From positions 70,647 through 134,646 of the forward strand of contig NZ_JAHYSG010000021.1 of assembly GCF_022095675.1 (NCBI RefSeq): a stretch of 64,000 nt of DNA. The letters are read 5' to 3'. Of the stretch, positions 42,197-50,901 are shown piece by piece. The stretch's first letter is position 1. Each line of letters opens with the position of its first letter. The notes beneath the pieces were generated by a model that worked only from the letters and a program-made list of their open reading frames with translations, was not told where the DNA came from and searched no databases. The position numbers and the translations under genes were made by a program. This DNA is from Dactylosporangium sp. AC04546. GTDB taxonomy: Bacteria > Actinomycetota > Actinomycetes > Mycobacteriales > Micromonosporaceae.

Positions 42197-43086
42197 AGCT
42201 CGCCCCAGAAGTCGGTGACCCGGTAGAAGCCGGTACTGAAGCCGATCTGGCGGGCGAGGTACGCCGCCTCCTGCGGGCAGTGCTCCGCGAGCGCCCCGGC
42301 GGTGCCGAGTGCCTGACGGGCGAGCTTCCCGGCGAGCCGGGTGACCTCGTCGCGGCCGGCGCCGAGCAGCAGCGCGTTGAGGTCGCCCCAGCCGACGTCG
42401 CGGTCGTAGGTGGCGAGGTCGTTGACGAGGCGCAGGACCCGCTGGACCTCGCGCCCGGCGGCGGTCAGCGCCGGCAGCCGGTCGAGGGCGCCCGGCTCGC
42501 CGGCGACGAGCCAGTGCGACACGTTGACCCAGGACGATCCGAAGTTGTCGGCGTTGTCGAGGTACGTGTCGAGGTCCGGCAGGGTCTGCGCGGACTTCCA
42601 GGCCCACTCGCGGCGCATCGCGTCGAGCATCCGGCGCAGCTCCTCGCGCCAGGCCGACTGGTGCGCGGCGAACGCCGGGGCGGCGGCGAGCTCGTCGCGG
42701 ATGTCGGCGAGCAGCCGCGACAGGTCGTCGCCGGGCGCGGGCACGGCGCCGTCCGCGGCCGACAGGCAGCGCTCGACCACGCCGTCGACGTCCTCGGCGG
42801 CACGCGCGAGGTAGTCGATGCGCCAGTCGGCGGCGAAGACCCACAGCGCCGTCAGGTTGGCGGCGCGCAGCTGCTCGCGGGTGCACCACGGCGCGCCGAA
42901 CGCGGTCGCCAGGGCGATCGTGCCGAACACCGCCGGGTCGAACGGGTTGGCCGGGAACAGCTCGGGATAGGCCGCGGCGACGGCACGCAGGTCGCGCTGC
43001 CCGCCGGCGGCCAGGCCGGAGACCCGGCCCTGCTCGGCGGCGGCGGCAAGCTCACCGTCCATCGTGGACACAGGAACGACGGACAT
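42193..43086 (-). CDS. class I terpene-synthase-like protein with degenerate metal motif
   Basis: 297 residues, all helical. The expected aspartate-rich motif near residue 80 reads WVFAADWRIDYL instead of DDxxD. The second metal motif reads LVNDLATYDRDVGW, a variant of NSE with Thr and Asp. This is the class I fold that ionises a diphosphate; here it would act on the product of the class II partner (inference from gene pair). A GGGGGTGG stretch precedes ATG 43086. First gene of the operon. Confidence 0.78.
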   Translation of the reverse strand: MSVVPVSTMDGELAAAAEQGRVSGLAAGGQRDLRAVAAAYPELFPANPFDPAVFGTIALATAFGAPWCTREQLRAANLTALWVFAADWRIDYLARAAEDVDGVVERCLSAADGAVPAPGDDLSRLLADIRDELAAAPAFAAHQSAWREELRRMLDAMRREWAWKSAQTLPDLDTYLDNADNFGSSWVNVSHWLVAGEPGALDRLPALTAAGREVQRVLRLVNDLATYDRDVGWGDLNALLLGAGRDEVTRLAGKLARQALGTAGALAEHCPQEAAYLARQIGFSTGFYRVTDFWGEL

Positions 43087-43136
43087 GTGCCACCCCCACA
43101 GACCCGGGCATCGCGGCGCCCGGGCCGGTTCGCAAC

Positions 43137-43156
43137 GTGCATTTCGAAACCTGCAC
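43137..43156. promoter_or_regulatory. dyad GTGCA-TTTCGAAACC-TGCAC upstream of terpene operon
   Basis: Five-base arms GTGCA/TGCAC and an inner TTCGAA give near-full dyad symmetry, 51 bp before the terpene-operon start. The rest of 43087-43396 has no gene. It includes an A/T-rich island (43195-43226, ACATA/TATGT arms) and CGAAACATTC near 43255, similar to a LacI-type half-site before the sugar importer. Confidence 0.55.
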
Positions 43157-43396
43157 GATCATCGCATCCGGGAGCGGTGACCGACCATCCCCACTATGAT
43201 CCATATACATATTTACCGGGTATGTAACTTGTGGCAGACCGGTTGCCGTTCACGAAACATTCACCAGGTGAAGGCGCCGAAAGCATCGACGGGGCCCACT
43301 ATACGACCTGCTGCGCCATTCGTGTGGCCGGGCCGGGCCGCACTGCCTGCGCGACGACGGGCGGCTGCCGCTGGTGATCGCTGATAGCGTTCTCGT

Positions 43397-44821
43397 GTGA
43401 CGCTGCCGGTCCTCCCCGGGTTTCACCCCGACCCGTCGATCTGCCGGGTCGGGGAGGACTACTTCCTGGCCAACTCGTCGTTCGAGTACCTGCCCGGGGT
43501 ACCGATCTCCACCAGCCGCGACCTGCTGCACTGGCGCCGACTCGGCCACGCCCTCGACCGGCCCGGCCAGCTCCCGCCGCCCGCCGGCGCCGGCAGCGGC
43601 GGCATCTACGCCCCGACGCTGCGCCACCACGGCGGCCGGTTCTGGATGGTCACGACCGACGTCGCCCGGTTCGACGCCGGCCACCTCATCGTGTGGGCGG
43701 AGGACCCGGCCGGCCCGTGGAGCGACCCGGTCTTCACGACGGGCGCGGTCGGCATCGACCCCGACCTCACCTGGACCGCCGCCGGCGAGTGCTACCTGAC
43801 GTGGTGCGGCGAGGGCATCCGGCAGGCCCGCGTCGACCCGTCGACCGGCGCGCTGCTCTCGGCGCCGGAGCGGCTCTGGAGCGGCACCGGGCTCGCCTAT
43901 CCGGAGGGCCCGCACCTGTACCAGCGCGGCGACTGGTGGTACCTGGTGATCGCCGAGGGCGGCACGGAGCGCGGCCACGCCGTGTCGGTCGCCCGCTCCC
44001 GGCACGTCTCGGGGCCGTTCGAGCCGCACCCGGGCAACCCGATCCTCACCCACCGCAGCACGACGCACCCGGTCCAGAACACGGGCCACGCGGACCTCGT
44101 CGAGCTCCCCGACGGCTCCTGGGCCATGGTGTACCTCGGCGTCCGCCCGCGCGGCGGCACCCCGATGTTCCACGTCAACGGCCGCGAGACGTTCCTGGCC
44201 GGCGTCCGGTGGGACGACGACTGGCCGTCCGTGGACGAGTCCCGCTTCGACGTCCCGCCGGTGCCGACGGCCTTCGAGGACGACTTCCCGGCGCTGGACC
44301 CGCGCTGGATCGCCCTGGGCGACCATCCGTCGGCGTTCGCGTCGGTGGGCGACGGTCTCACACTGGCGGCGGGGGAGGGCTTCCTGGGCGTCCGCGCGGC
44401 CGACCCGTGGTGGCAGGCATCGGCGGCCGTCGAGTCGCCGTCGGCCCGCCTCGCGCTGCGTCTCGACGCCCGCCACCACGTCAGCGTCGCGCTGTCGGAC
44501 GGCGTACTGACGGCGTCGGCGACGGTGGGTCAGCTGACCCAGGTCCTGGCGACGGCACCTGCCTCATCGCCGGTGACCCTGGCCGTCCGTACGGTGCCGC
44601 CGCCCGACGGCCTCGGCCCCCTCGCGCCGCCGGACATGATCGAGCTTGGCCACCTCACCGCCGACGGCTTCGTGACACTGGCGTCGTTCGACGGCCGCTA
44701 CCTGTCCACGGAGGTGGCGGGCGGCTTCACCGGCCGCGTGATCGGCCTCGACCGCCTGCCGGCGCCGACGACGGTGCGCCGCTTCACGTACGTGGCGGAG
44801 CAGTACTCTCGCGGACGATGA
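43397..44821 (+). CDS. intracellular GH43 beta-xylosidase/arabinofuranosidase
   Basis: 474 residues from GTG 43397, no signal peptide. Catalytic GH43 residues: base Asp in LPGFHPDPSICRVG, Asp in GIDPDLTW, acid Glu in AYPEGPHLYQRGDWWYL. A C-terminal beta-sandwich (from about residue 300, FEDDFPALDPRWIALG) is typical of xylosidase subfamilies. It should trim imported xylo- or arabino-oligosaccharides. Its end overlaps the tail of the opposing LacI gene by 38 bp. Confidence 0.88.
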   Translation: MTLPVLPGFHPDPSICRVGEDYFLANSSFEYLPGVPISTSRDLLHWRRLGHALDRPGQLPPPAGAGSGGIYAPTLRHHGGRFWMVTTDVARFDAGHLIVWAEDPAGPWSDPVFTTGAVGIDPDLTWTAAGECYLTWCGEGIRQARVDPSTGALLSAPERLWSGTGLAYPEGPHLYQRGDWWYLVIAEGGTERGHAVSVARSRHVSGPFEPHPGNPILTHRSTTHPVQNTGHADLVELPDGSWAMVYLGVRPRGGTPMFHVNGRETFLAGVRWDDDWPSVDESRFDVPPVPTAFEDDFPALDPRWIALGDHPSAFASVGDGLTLAAGEGFLGVRAADPWWQASAAVESPSARLALRLDARHHVSVALSDGVLTASATVGQLTQVLATAPASSPVTLAVRTVPPPDGLGPLAPPDMIELGHLTADGFVTLASFDGRYLSTEVAGGFTGRVIGLDRLPAPTTVRRFTYVAEQYSRGR

Positions 44822-45806
44822 GGTCCGTCGCCAGCTCGATGCGGGGGGACTCGATGCGCTCGCCGTTGACGATGCGCAGGAGCGTGCGGGCCGCCGCCAC
44901 GCCCATCTCGTGCAGCGGCTGGCGGACCGTGGTCAGCGGCGGCGCGGTCCACTCGGCGAAGTTCAGGTCGTCGAAGCCGACCACGCTCACGTCGCCCGGG
45001 ATCGTCAGGCCGGCCCGGCGGACCGCCTCGTAGACGCCCGTCGCCTGCTGGTCGCTGCCGGCGAAGATGGCCGTCGGCGGCTCCGGCAGGGCCAGCAGGG
45101 CCTGCGCCGCGAGGAGCCCGCCGTCGTGGTGAAAGTTTCCGTACCGCACGAGCTGCCGGTCCACCGCCAGCCCGGCCGACTCCAGCGCCGCCCGGAAGCC
45201 GGCGATGCGGGCCCGCGTGCACTGGAACTGCTCGTGGCCGCCGATCGCCGCGATCCGCTGGTGGCCCAGGTTGACCAGGTGCTCCGCCGCCGCGTACCCG
45301 CCGGCGAAGTTGGTGGCGCCGATCGACGGGGTGCCCGGCGGAGGCTGGTTGACCGCGTCGATGATGACGAACGGCAGGTTGCGCCGGCGCAGTTCGTCGT
45401 GCTGCTGCTCGGCCAGCTCCGACAGGACCAGGATCGCGCCCTCCGAGCCCCGGGCGAGCAGTGACTCCACCCAGCGCCGGGTCAGCGACTGTCGATTGTG
45501 GACGGCCGAGACGACCAGGCCGAGGCCGGCCGCCTCGACGACCTCCTCGACGCCGGTGAGGATCGACAGGCCCCACACGCTGTCCAGCTCGTTGATCACC
45601 AGGTCGACCAGCTCGTTGCGCCGGCGCCGGCCGTTGCGGGCCGCCCGGGGGCGCTGGTAGCCACGCTCGGCGAGCAGCCGCTCGACCACCTGGCGGGTCT
45701 TCGCCGACACGTCCGTGTGCCCGTTGAGCACTTTCGACACGGTCGAAACCGCGACCCTCGCCTCGTTCGCGATGTCGCGCATCGTCGGCTTGTCGCTCGT
45801 CGTCAT
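44784..45806 (-). CDS. LacI-family transcriptional repressor of the hemicellulose locus
   Basis: 340 residues. N-terminal helix-turn-helix MRDIANEARVAVSTVSKVLN with hinge, then a sugar-binding domain (LVVSAVHNRQSLTRRWVESL; GATNFAGGYAAAEHLVNLGH; VVGFDDLNFAEWTAPPLTTV). It is flanked by two GH43 genes and a divergent sugar importer, so it most likely represses them until a xylo- or manno-oligosaccharide binds. The GTTTCGAAAACG site 15 bp upstream suggests autoregulation. Confidence 0.92.
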   Translation of the reverse strand: MTTSDKPTMRDIANEARVAVSTVSKVLNGHTDVSAKTRQVVERLLAERGYQRPRAARNGRRRRNELVDLVINELDSVWGLSILTGVEEVVEAAGLGLVVSAVHNRQSLTRRWVESLLARGSEGAILVLSELAEQQHDELRRRNLPFVIIDAVNQPPPGTPSIGATNFAGGYAAAEHLVNLGHQRIAAIGGHEQFQCTRARIAGFRAALESAGLAVDRQLVRYGNFHHDGGLLAAQALLALPEPPTAIFAGSDQQATGVYEAVRRAGLTIPGDVSVVGFDDLNFAEWTAPPLTTVRQPLHEMGVAAARTLLRIVNGERIESPRIELATDLIVRESTAPPRT

Positions 45807-45820
45807 GAACCACCCGGCTT

Positions 45821-45832
45821 GTTTCGAAAACG
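45821..45832. promoter_or_regulatory. LacI-type operator (GTTTCGAAAACG), copy 2
   Basis: The identical 12-mer to those before the 14356 and 54378 starts, here directly before the LacI gene. Confidence 0.75.
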
Positions 45833-45892
45833 GTTGCCCGACCACCATCGGGTGCCTTGTGATCGGCACGGTACACCCCACACCCCATCTTC

Positions 45893-45920
45893 CGAAACAT
45901 TTCCCGAAATAGCGGGAAAT
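45893..45920. promoter_or_regulatory. operator region of the sugar ABC importer
   Basis: CGAAACATTTCC (45893-45904) overlaps a perfect inverted repeat ATTTCCCG-AAATAG-CGGGAAAT (45899-45920), 37 bp before the binding-protein start. It probably controls the importer operon. Confidence 0.6.
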
Positions 45921-45956
45921 GCGGTGAAGTGCGCCCATGGAAGGACGGTACGGCGC

Positions 45957-47264
45957 ATGCGCGGTTCAGCGCGGCTACGCCGAGGTATCGCCGGAATACT
46001 CACCATCACCGCCGTCGGTCTCGCCGCCGCCTGTGGCAGCTCCGGCCCGGGCACCGGCAAGGACGGCGCCGGCGTGCAGGTCTGGGCGCTGCAGGATGCG
46101 GCGGTCAACCCGATCGCGACGGCCAGCATCGACGCCTTCAACAAGGCCAGCGGCAACAAGGTGGAGCTCGTCACCTACGTCAACGACGCGTACAAGCAGA
46201 AGCTCCAGGTCGCCATGGGCTCGCCCCAGGCGCCCGACGTGTTCTTCAACTGGGGCGGCGGCAACCTCGCCGAGTTCGTCAAGGCCGGCCAGGTCGAGCC
46301 GCTCGACGACCTGCTCGTCAAGAACCCCCAGCTCAAGGAGAAGTTCCTGCCCAGCGTGATGGACGTGGGCAAGGTCGACGGCAAGCAGTACGGCCTGCCG
46401 ATGCTCGGCGTGCTGCCGGTCGTGCTCTTCTACAACAAGGACGTCTTCGCGGCCGCCGGCGCACAGCCGCCGAAGACCTACGCCGACCTGCTCGCGCTGG
46501 TCGACACGTTCAAGGCCAAGGGTGTCACGCCGATCGCGCTCGCCGGCTCGCAGGGCTGGACCGAGCTCATGTGGCTGGAGTACCTCCTCGACCGCATCGG
46601 CGGCGCGGACAAGTTCCAGGCGATCGCGGCCGGCAAGCCCGGCGCCTGGGCCGACCCCGCCGTCGTCAAGGCCCTCACCGAGATCCAGGCCCTGGCCAAG
46701 AAAGGCGCGTTCGGCTCGAACTTCGCCTCGGTGAACTACGACAACCAGGGCGCGTCGAAGCTGCTCGCCACCGGCAAGGCCGCGATGCACCTCATGGGCA
46801 CCTGGGACTTCTCCGTGCAGAAGGAGGCCAACGCCGCCTTCATCACCGAGGGCAAGCTCGGCTACGTCGCGTTCCCCGCCTACGCGGGCGGCGCCGGCGA
46901 CCCGAAGGCCATCGTCGGCAACCCGAGCAACTACTACTCGGTGAACGCCGCGTCGAAGAACAAGACGGTCGCCGCCGACTTCCTCGCGCAGTCGCTGGTC
47001 TCCGACGCGTACATCAGCGGCCTGATCGACGCCGGCCAGGTCCCGGCGGTCAAGGGCGCCGGCGACATCCTCAAGAGCAAGCCGAACGCCGAGTTCACCG
47101 GCTTCACCTACGACCTCGTCGCCGGCGCGCCCACCTTCACCCAGTCCTGGGACCAGGCGCTGTCGCCGTCGGTCAGCGCCGAGCTGCTGACGAACCTGCA
47201 GAAGCTGTTCCTCGGCGACATCACCCCCGACGCGTTCGCGGCCGCCATGGCCAAGGCGAAATGA
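45957..47264 (+). CDS. sugar ABC transporter substrate-binding lipoprotein
   Basis: 435 residues. Signal with lipobox LAAACGSS. Solute-binding family 1 fold: VWALQDAAVNPIATASIDAF, APDVFFNWGGGNLAEFVKAG, GKQYGLPMLGVLPVVLFYNK, AAMHLMGTWDFSVQKEA. The neighbours point to xylo- or arabino-oligosaccharides. ATG 45957 begins the signal peptide; upstream in-frame sequence overlaps the divergent promoter. It ends with an ATGA overlap to the first permease gene. Confidence 0.92.
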   Translation: MRGSARLRRGIAGILTITAVGLAAACGSSGPGTGKDGAGVQVWALQDAAVNPIATASIDAFNKASGNKVELVTYVNDAYKQKLQVAMGSPQAPDVFFNWGGGNLAEFVKAGQVEPLDDLLVKNPQLKEKFLPSVMDVGKVDGKQYGLPMLGVLPVVLFYNKDVFAAAGAQPPKTYADLLALVDTFKAKGVTPIALAGSQGWTELMWLEYLLDRIGGADKFQAIAAGKPGAWADPAVVKALTEIQALAKKGAFGSNFASVNYDNQGASKLLATGKAAMHLMGTWDFSVQKEANAAFITEGKLGYVAFPAYAGGAGDPKAIVGNPSNYYSVNAASKNKTVAADFLAQSLVSDAYISGLIDAGQVPAVKGAGDILKSKPNAEFTGFTYDLVAGAPTFTQSWDQALSPSVSAELLTNLQKLFLGDITPDAFAAAMAKAK

Positions 47265-48151
47265 CGACGTCACGAGCAGCGGCGCGGCCCGGAGTCATCT
47301 GGGCCGCGCCCGCGGTCACGTTCTTCGTCGCGTTCGGCATCCTGCCGGTCGTCGCGGTCGTCGGGCTCAGCTTCACCGAGTGGAACGGCCTCGGCGACCC
47401 GCTGTGGGCGGGCCTGTCGAACTGGCGGTCGCTGGCCGACGACGCCGACCTCGGCGGGGCGTTCGGCCGGACGCTGCTGCTGACCGTGGTGTCGTGGCTG
47501 GTGCAGACCCCGCTCGCGCTGCTCGTCGGCGTCTGGGCGGCCGGGCCGCAGCGCAGCCGCGCGGTGCTCTCCACGCTGTTCTTCCTGCCGCTGCTGCTGT
47601 CCACCGCGGCGATCTCGCTGACGTTCGTGTCGCTGCTCGACCCGAACTTCGGGCTCGCCGCCGAGTACGGGAAGTACCTCGGCGTCCCGGACGGGAACTT
47701 CCTCGGGTCGCCGGACCGGGCGCTGTACGTGATCGCGTTCGTCATCGCCTGGCAGTTCGTCCCGTTCCACACGCTGCTCTACCAGTCGGCGACGCGGCAG
47801 ATCCCGGCGTCGCTGTACGAGGCGGCGGCGATCGACGGCGCGACCGGGGTGCGGCAGTTCCTCTCGATCACGCTGCCGCAGCTGCGCAACACGATCGTCG
47901 CCTCGTCGGTGCTCATGCTGGTCGGCTCGCTCACCTACTTCGAGATGATCCTGCTGATGACCAACGGCGGCCCGGGCACGGCCACCCGCGTCCTGCCGCT
48001 GCACATGTACATCAAGGGCTTCGTCGGCTTCGACATGGGCTACGCCAGCGCCCTCGCGGTCCTGCTCGTCCTCGCCGGCACCGCGCTGTCGATCGTCGTC
48101 GTCCGCTCCACCGGCTACCACCGGATGACCAGCGACCGGGAGGGCGCATGA
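47261..48151 (+). CDS. sugar ABC transporter permease 1 (MalF-like)
   Basis: 296 residues, six membrane segments. The cytoplasmic EAA loop for ATPase contact reads EAAAIDGATGVRQFLSITLP. The C-terminal helix pair includes MTNGGPGTATRVLPLHMYIK. It starts inside the ATGA overlap with the binding-protein gene and ends with another to permease 2. No ATPase gene is in the operon, so a shared MsiK-type ATPase elsewhere is expected, as is common in actinomycetes. Confidence 0.92.
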   Translation: MTTSRAAARPGVIWAAPAVTFFVAFGILPVVAVVGLSFTEWNGLGDPLWAGLSNWRSLADDADLGGAFGRTLLLTVVSWLVQTPLALLVGVWAAGPQRSRAVLSTLFFLPLLLSTAAISLTFVSLLDPNFGLAAEYGKYLGVPDGNFLGSPDRALYVIAFVIAWQFVPFHTLLYQSATRQIPASLYEAAAIDGATGVRQFLSITLPQLRNTIVASSVLMLVGSLTYFEMILLMTNGGPGTATRVLPLHMYIKGFVGFDMGYASALAVLLVLAGTALSIVVVRSTGYHRMTSDREGA

Positions 48152-49035
48152 GCGTGACACTGGACCGCCCTCGGGTACGCACCACCCGGCCCGCCGGCCC
48201 CGTCTCGCCGGCGCGCCGGTCGCGCCGCCCCAACATCCCGGCCGCGATCGCCGCGGCGATCTGGCTCGCGATCGTCGCCGTGCCGATCTACTACGTGGTC
48301 GTCACCGGGTTCCGGTCGCAGGACGAGTACATCGCCCAGGGGCCGCTGGACCTGCCGCGCAGCCCCACGCTCGACAACTTCACGGCGCTGTTCGACCTGG
48401 GGTTCACCACGTTCCTGCTCAACAGCGTCCTGGTCGCGGCCGGGACGATCGCGTTGGTGCTCGTCGTCGCGCTGCCCGCGGCGTACGCCATCGTCCGCAA
48501 CCCGAGCCGGCTGCTGCGGACCGCGTTCAACGTGTTCCTGCTCGGCCTCGCCGTGCCCGCGCAGGCGGTGATCGTGCCGGTCTACCTCATCATCACCCGC
48601 CTCCGGCTGTACGACACGCTGCTCGCGGTCGTCCTGCCCACCGCCGCGTTCTCGCTGCCGATCGCGATCGTCGTACTCACCAGCACGCTGCGGGACATCC
48701 CGGGCGAGCTCTACGAGGCGATGACCGTCGACGGCGCCACCCCGCGGCGCATCTTCAGCCAGCTGGTGCTGCCGCTGGCCCGCCCGGGCCTGGTCAGCGT
48801 CGGCATCTTCGTCGGCCTCGGCGCGTGGAACGGGTTCCTCTTCCCGCTGGTGCTGACCCAGAGCCAGGAGCAGCGGGTGCTGCCGCTCGGGCTGTGGAAC
48901 TTCCAGAACCAGTACGGCACGAACGTGCCCGGCCTCATGGCGGCCGTGGTGCTCTCCGCGCTGCCGGTCCTGACGCTGTACCTCTTCGGCCGCCGCCACC
49001 TGCTCAGCGGGCTCGCGGCGGGCTTCGGCAAGTAG
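48148..49035 (+). CDS. sugar ABC transporter permease 2 (MalG-like)
   Basis: 295 residues, six membrane segments. EAA loop EAMTVDGATPRRIFSQLVLP. The basic N-terminal extension (RRSRRPNIPAAIAAA) precedes the first helix. It completes the importer with the preceding permease. It is followed after 22 bp by a GH43 gene on the same strand, so that enzyme is probably in the same operon. Confidence 0.92.
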   Translation: MSVTLDRPRVRTTRPAGPVSPARRSRRPNIPAAIAAAIWLAIVAVPIYYVVVTGFRSQDEYIAQGPLDLPRSPTLDNFTALFDLGFTTFLLNSVLVAAGTIALVLVVALPAAYAIVRNPSRLLRTAFNVFLLGLAVPAQAVIVPVYLIITRLRLYDTLLAVVLPTAAFSLPIAIVVLTSTLRDIPGELYEAMTVDGATPRRIFSQLVLPLARPGLVSVGIFVGLGAWNGFLFPLVLTQSQEQRVLPLGLWNFQNQYGTNVPGLMAAVVLSALPVLTLYLFGRRHLLSGLAAGFGK

Positions 49036-49057
49036 CCCAACTCACGAGGGATTGTTC

Positions 49058-50614
49058 ATGACGCCCGGCACCATCCGAAACCCGGTCCTGCCCGGGTTCC
49101 ACCCGGACCCGTCGATCCTGCGGGTCGGCGACGACTACTACCTCGCCACGTCCACCTTCGAGTGGTATCCGGGCGTGCGCATCCACCACTCCAGGGACCT
49201 GGTGCACTGGCGGCCGGTCGGCGGCGCGCTCGCCGATACCCGCCTGCTCGACCTGACCGGCGTGCCGGACTCGGGCGGCGTCTGGGCCCCGTGCCTGTCC
49301 TATGTGGGCGGCCTGTTCCACCTCGTCTACACCGACGTCAAGTCCTACGGCGGCTTCTGGGACACGCCGAACTCCGTGGTGACGGCGTCCTCGGTCGAGG
49401 GGCCGTGGTCCGACCCGGTGCCGCTGCACGCGCAGGGCTTCGACCCGTCGCTGTTCCACGACGTCGACGGCCGGAGCTGGCTCGTCTCCAACCGCACCGA
49501 CTGGCGCCCGGGCCGCCCCTGGGCCAACGGGATCATCATCCAGGAGTACGACCGGAACGCCCGCCAGCTCGTCGGCGAGCCGGTGACCGTGTACACCGGC
49601 ACCCCGGCCGGCATGACCGAGGGCCCGCACCTGTACCGCCGCGACGGCTGGTACTACCTGGTCACCGCCGAGGGCGGCACCGACTGGTTCCACCAGGTGA
49701 CGGTCGCCCGCTCGCGGGACATCCTCGGCCCGTACGAGACCGACCCCGGCACGCCGCTGGTGACCTCGGTCCACCGCCCCGACCTGGCGCTGCAGAAGGC
49801 CGGGCACGGCAGCCTGGTGGAGACGCCGGCGGGGGAGTGGTACCTGGCCCACCTGGCCGGCCGCCCGCTGACCCCGCGCGGCCGCTGCGTCCTGGGCCGC
49901 GAGACGGCGCTGCAGCGGGTGACGTGGACGGACGACGGCTGGCCCCGGGTCGAGGGCGGCGTGCCGCACGACGTGGTGAGCGGCCCCGACCTGCCGGCCC
50001 ACCCGTGGCCGTCCGCGCCGGAGACCGACGACTTCACCGCTGCCTCGCTGGGCCCCGACTGGAGCACCCTGCGCCGCCCGTTCAGCGCGTCGTGGGCGTC
50101 GACGGGCGGTGGCCGCCTGCGCGTCCACGGCGGCCGCTCGCCGGGCGCCCAGTCGGGCGAGAGCATGGTCGCCCGCCGGGTCCAGCACCACCGGGCGACG
50201 TTCGAGGCGACGGTACTGTTCGAGCCGCGCCACTTCCAGCAGATGGCCGGTCTCACGGCGTACTACAACAGCCGCAACTGGTACTTCCTGCGGGTAGGCT
50301 TCGACGAGCGCCAGGGTGTGGTGGTCGACGTGCTGTCGTCGGACCGCGGCCGGGTGACGATGCACCGCCCGGCGGTCCCGGTGGACGGCCCGGTCCGGCT
50401 CCGCTTCGACCTGGAGGAGGACGTGCTGCGCGCCTCCTGCGGCAGCACGGAGTGGGGCCCGTTCGACGCGACGATCCTGTCGGACGAGTACGCCCGCGAG
50501 CACGACTCGGCGTGGGGCTTCACGGGCGCCTTCTTCGGCCTGTGGGTGCAGGACCTGACGGGCGGCGGCCTGCCGGCCGACTTCACCGCGGCGACGTACA
50601 AGCCCCAGCTCTGA
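49058..50614 (+). CDS. intracellular GH43 xylan 1,4-beta-xylosidase
   Basis: 518 residues from ATG 49058, with GAGGG seven bases upstream; a TTG at 49052 is an alternative. GH43 residues: NPVLPGFHPDPSILRVGDDY, GFDPSLFHDVDG, AGMTEGPHLYRRDGWYYL. The C-terminal beta-sandwich (DDFTAASLGPDWSTLRRPF; HHRATFEATVLFEPRHFQQM) marks the XynB-like subfamily. It should release xylose from oligosaccharides brought in by the importer encoded just before. Confidence 0.9.
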   Translation: MTPGTIRNPVLPGFHPDPSILRVGDDYYLATSTFEWYPGVRIHHSRDLVHWRPVGGALADTRLLDLTGVPDSGGVWAPCLSYVGGLFHLVYTDVKSYGGFWDTPNSVVTASSVEGPWSDPVPLHAQGFDPSLFHDVDGRSWLVSNRTDWRPGRPWANGIIIQEYDRNARQLVGEPVTVYTGTPAGMTEGPHLYRRDGWYYLVTAEGGTDWFHQVTVARSRDILGPYETDPGTPLVTSVHRPDLALQKAGHGSLVETPAGEWYLAHLAGRPLTPRGRCVLGRETALQRVTWTDDGWPRVEGGVPHDVVSGPDLPAHPWPSAPETDDFTAASLGPDWSTLRRPFSASWASTGGGRLRVHGGRSPGAQSGESMVARRVQHHRATFEATVLFEPRHFQQMAGLTAYYNSRNWYFLRVGFDERQGVVVDVLSSDRGRVTMHRPAVPVDGPVRLRFDLEEDVLRASCGSTEWGPFDATILSDEYAREHDSAWGFTGAFFGLWVQDLTGGGLPADFTAATYKPQL

Positions 50615-50633
50615 GGCCCCACACGCGGCCGGC

Positions 50634-50690
50634 CCATGATCAAGGGAACAATGTGGCTGCCATGGCAGCCAGATGTTTCCCTGGATCATG
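50634..50690. repeat. REP-like palindrome, copy 2
   Basis: Outer CCATGATCAAGGGAA / TTCCCTGGATCATG and inner TGGCTGCCATGGCAGCCA (a perfect 18-bp dyad). Same family as 19858-19915. Confidence 0.85.
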
Positions 50691-50722
50691 AGGCCGGCCG
50701 GTCGGGGCGCGGGCCGCCGTGC

Positions 50723-50740
50723 GACGTTGGGCGATCTACC
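50723..50740 (+). repeat. GACGTTGG-type repeat, copy 1
   Basis: GACGTTGGGCGATCTACC, related to copies at 52424 and 61678. It is followed by CCAAGATCG/CGATCTTGG arms near 50745-50793. It lies directly downstream of the REP-like copy 2. Confidence 0.7.
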
Positions 50741-50833
50741 CCTCCAAGATCGCGGCCCACGGCACGGAGCCGCCGATCTTGGGTTGCCGTGGGGCCCCAG
50801 CGGGAGCACCGTCGCCAACACCGCGGAGTTGCG

Positions 50834-50887
50834 CCATGATCGATGGCACGTTCCGGCTGTCATAGCAGCCAAACGGCGCCATCGATC
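50834..50887. repeat. REP-like palindrome, copy 3, split by an IS110 element
   Basis: CCATGATCGATGGC, inner CGGCTGTCATAGCAGCCA, then GGCGCCATCGATC. The expected last bases (ATGAC) are found instead at 52400, on the far side of the insertion element. Confidence 0.8.
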
Positions 50888-50901
50888 TGTGAGTGTGTTT
50901 G

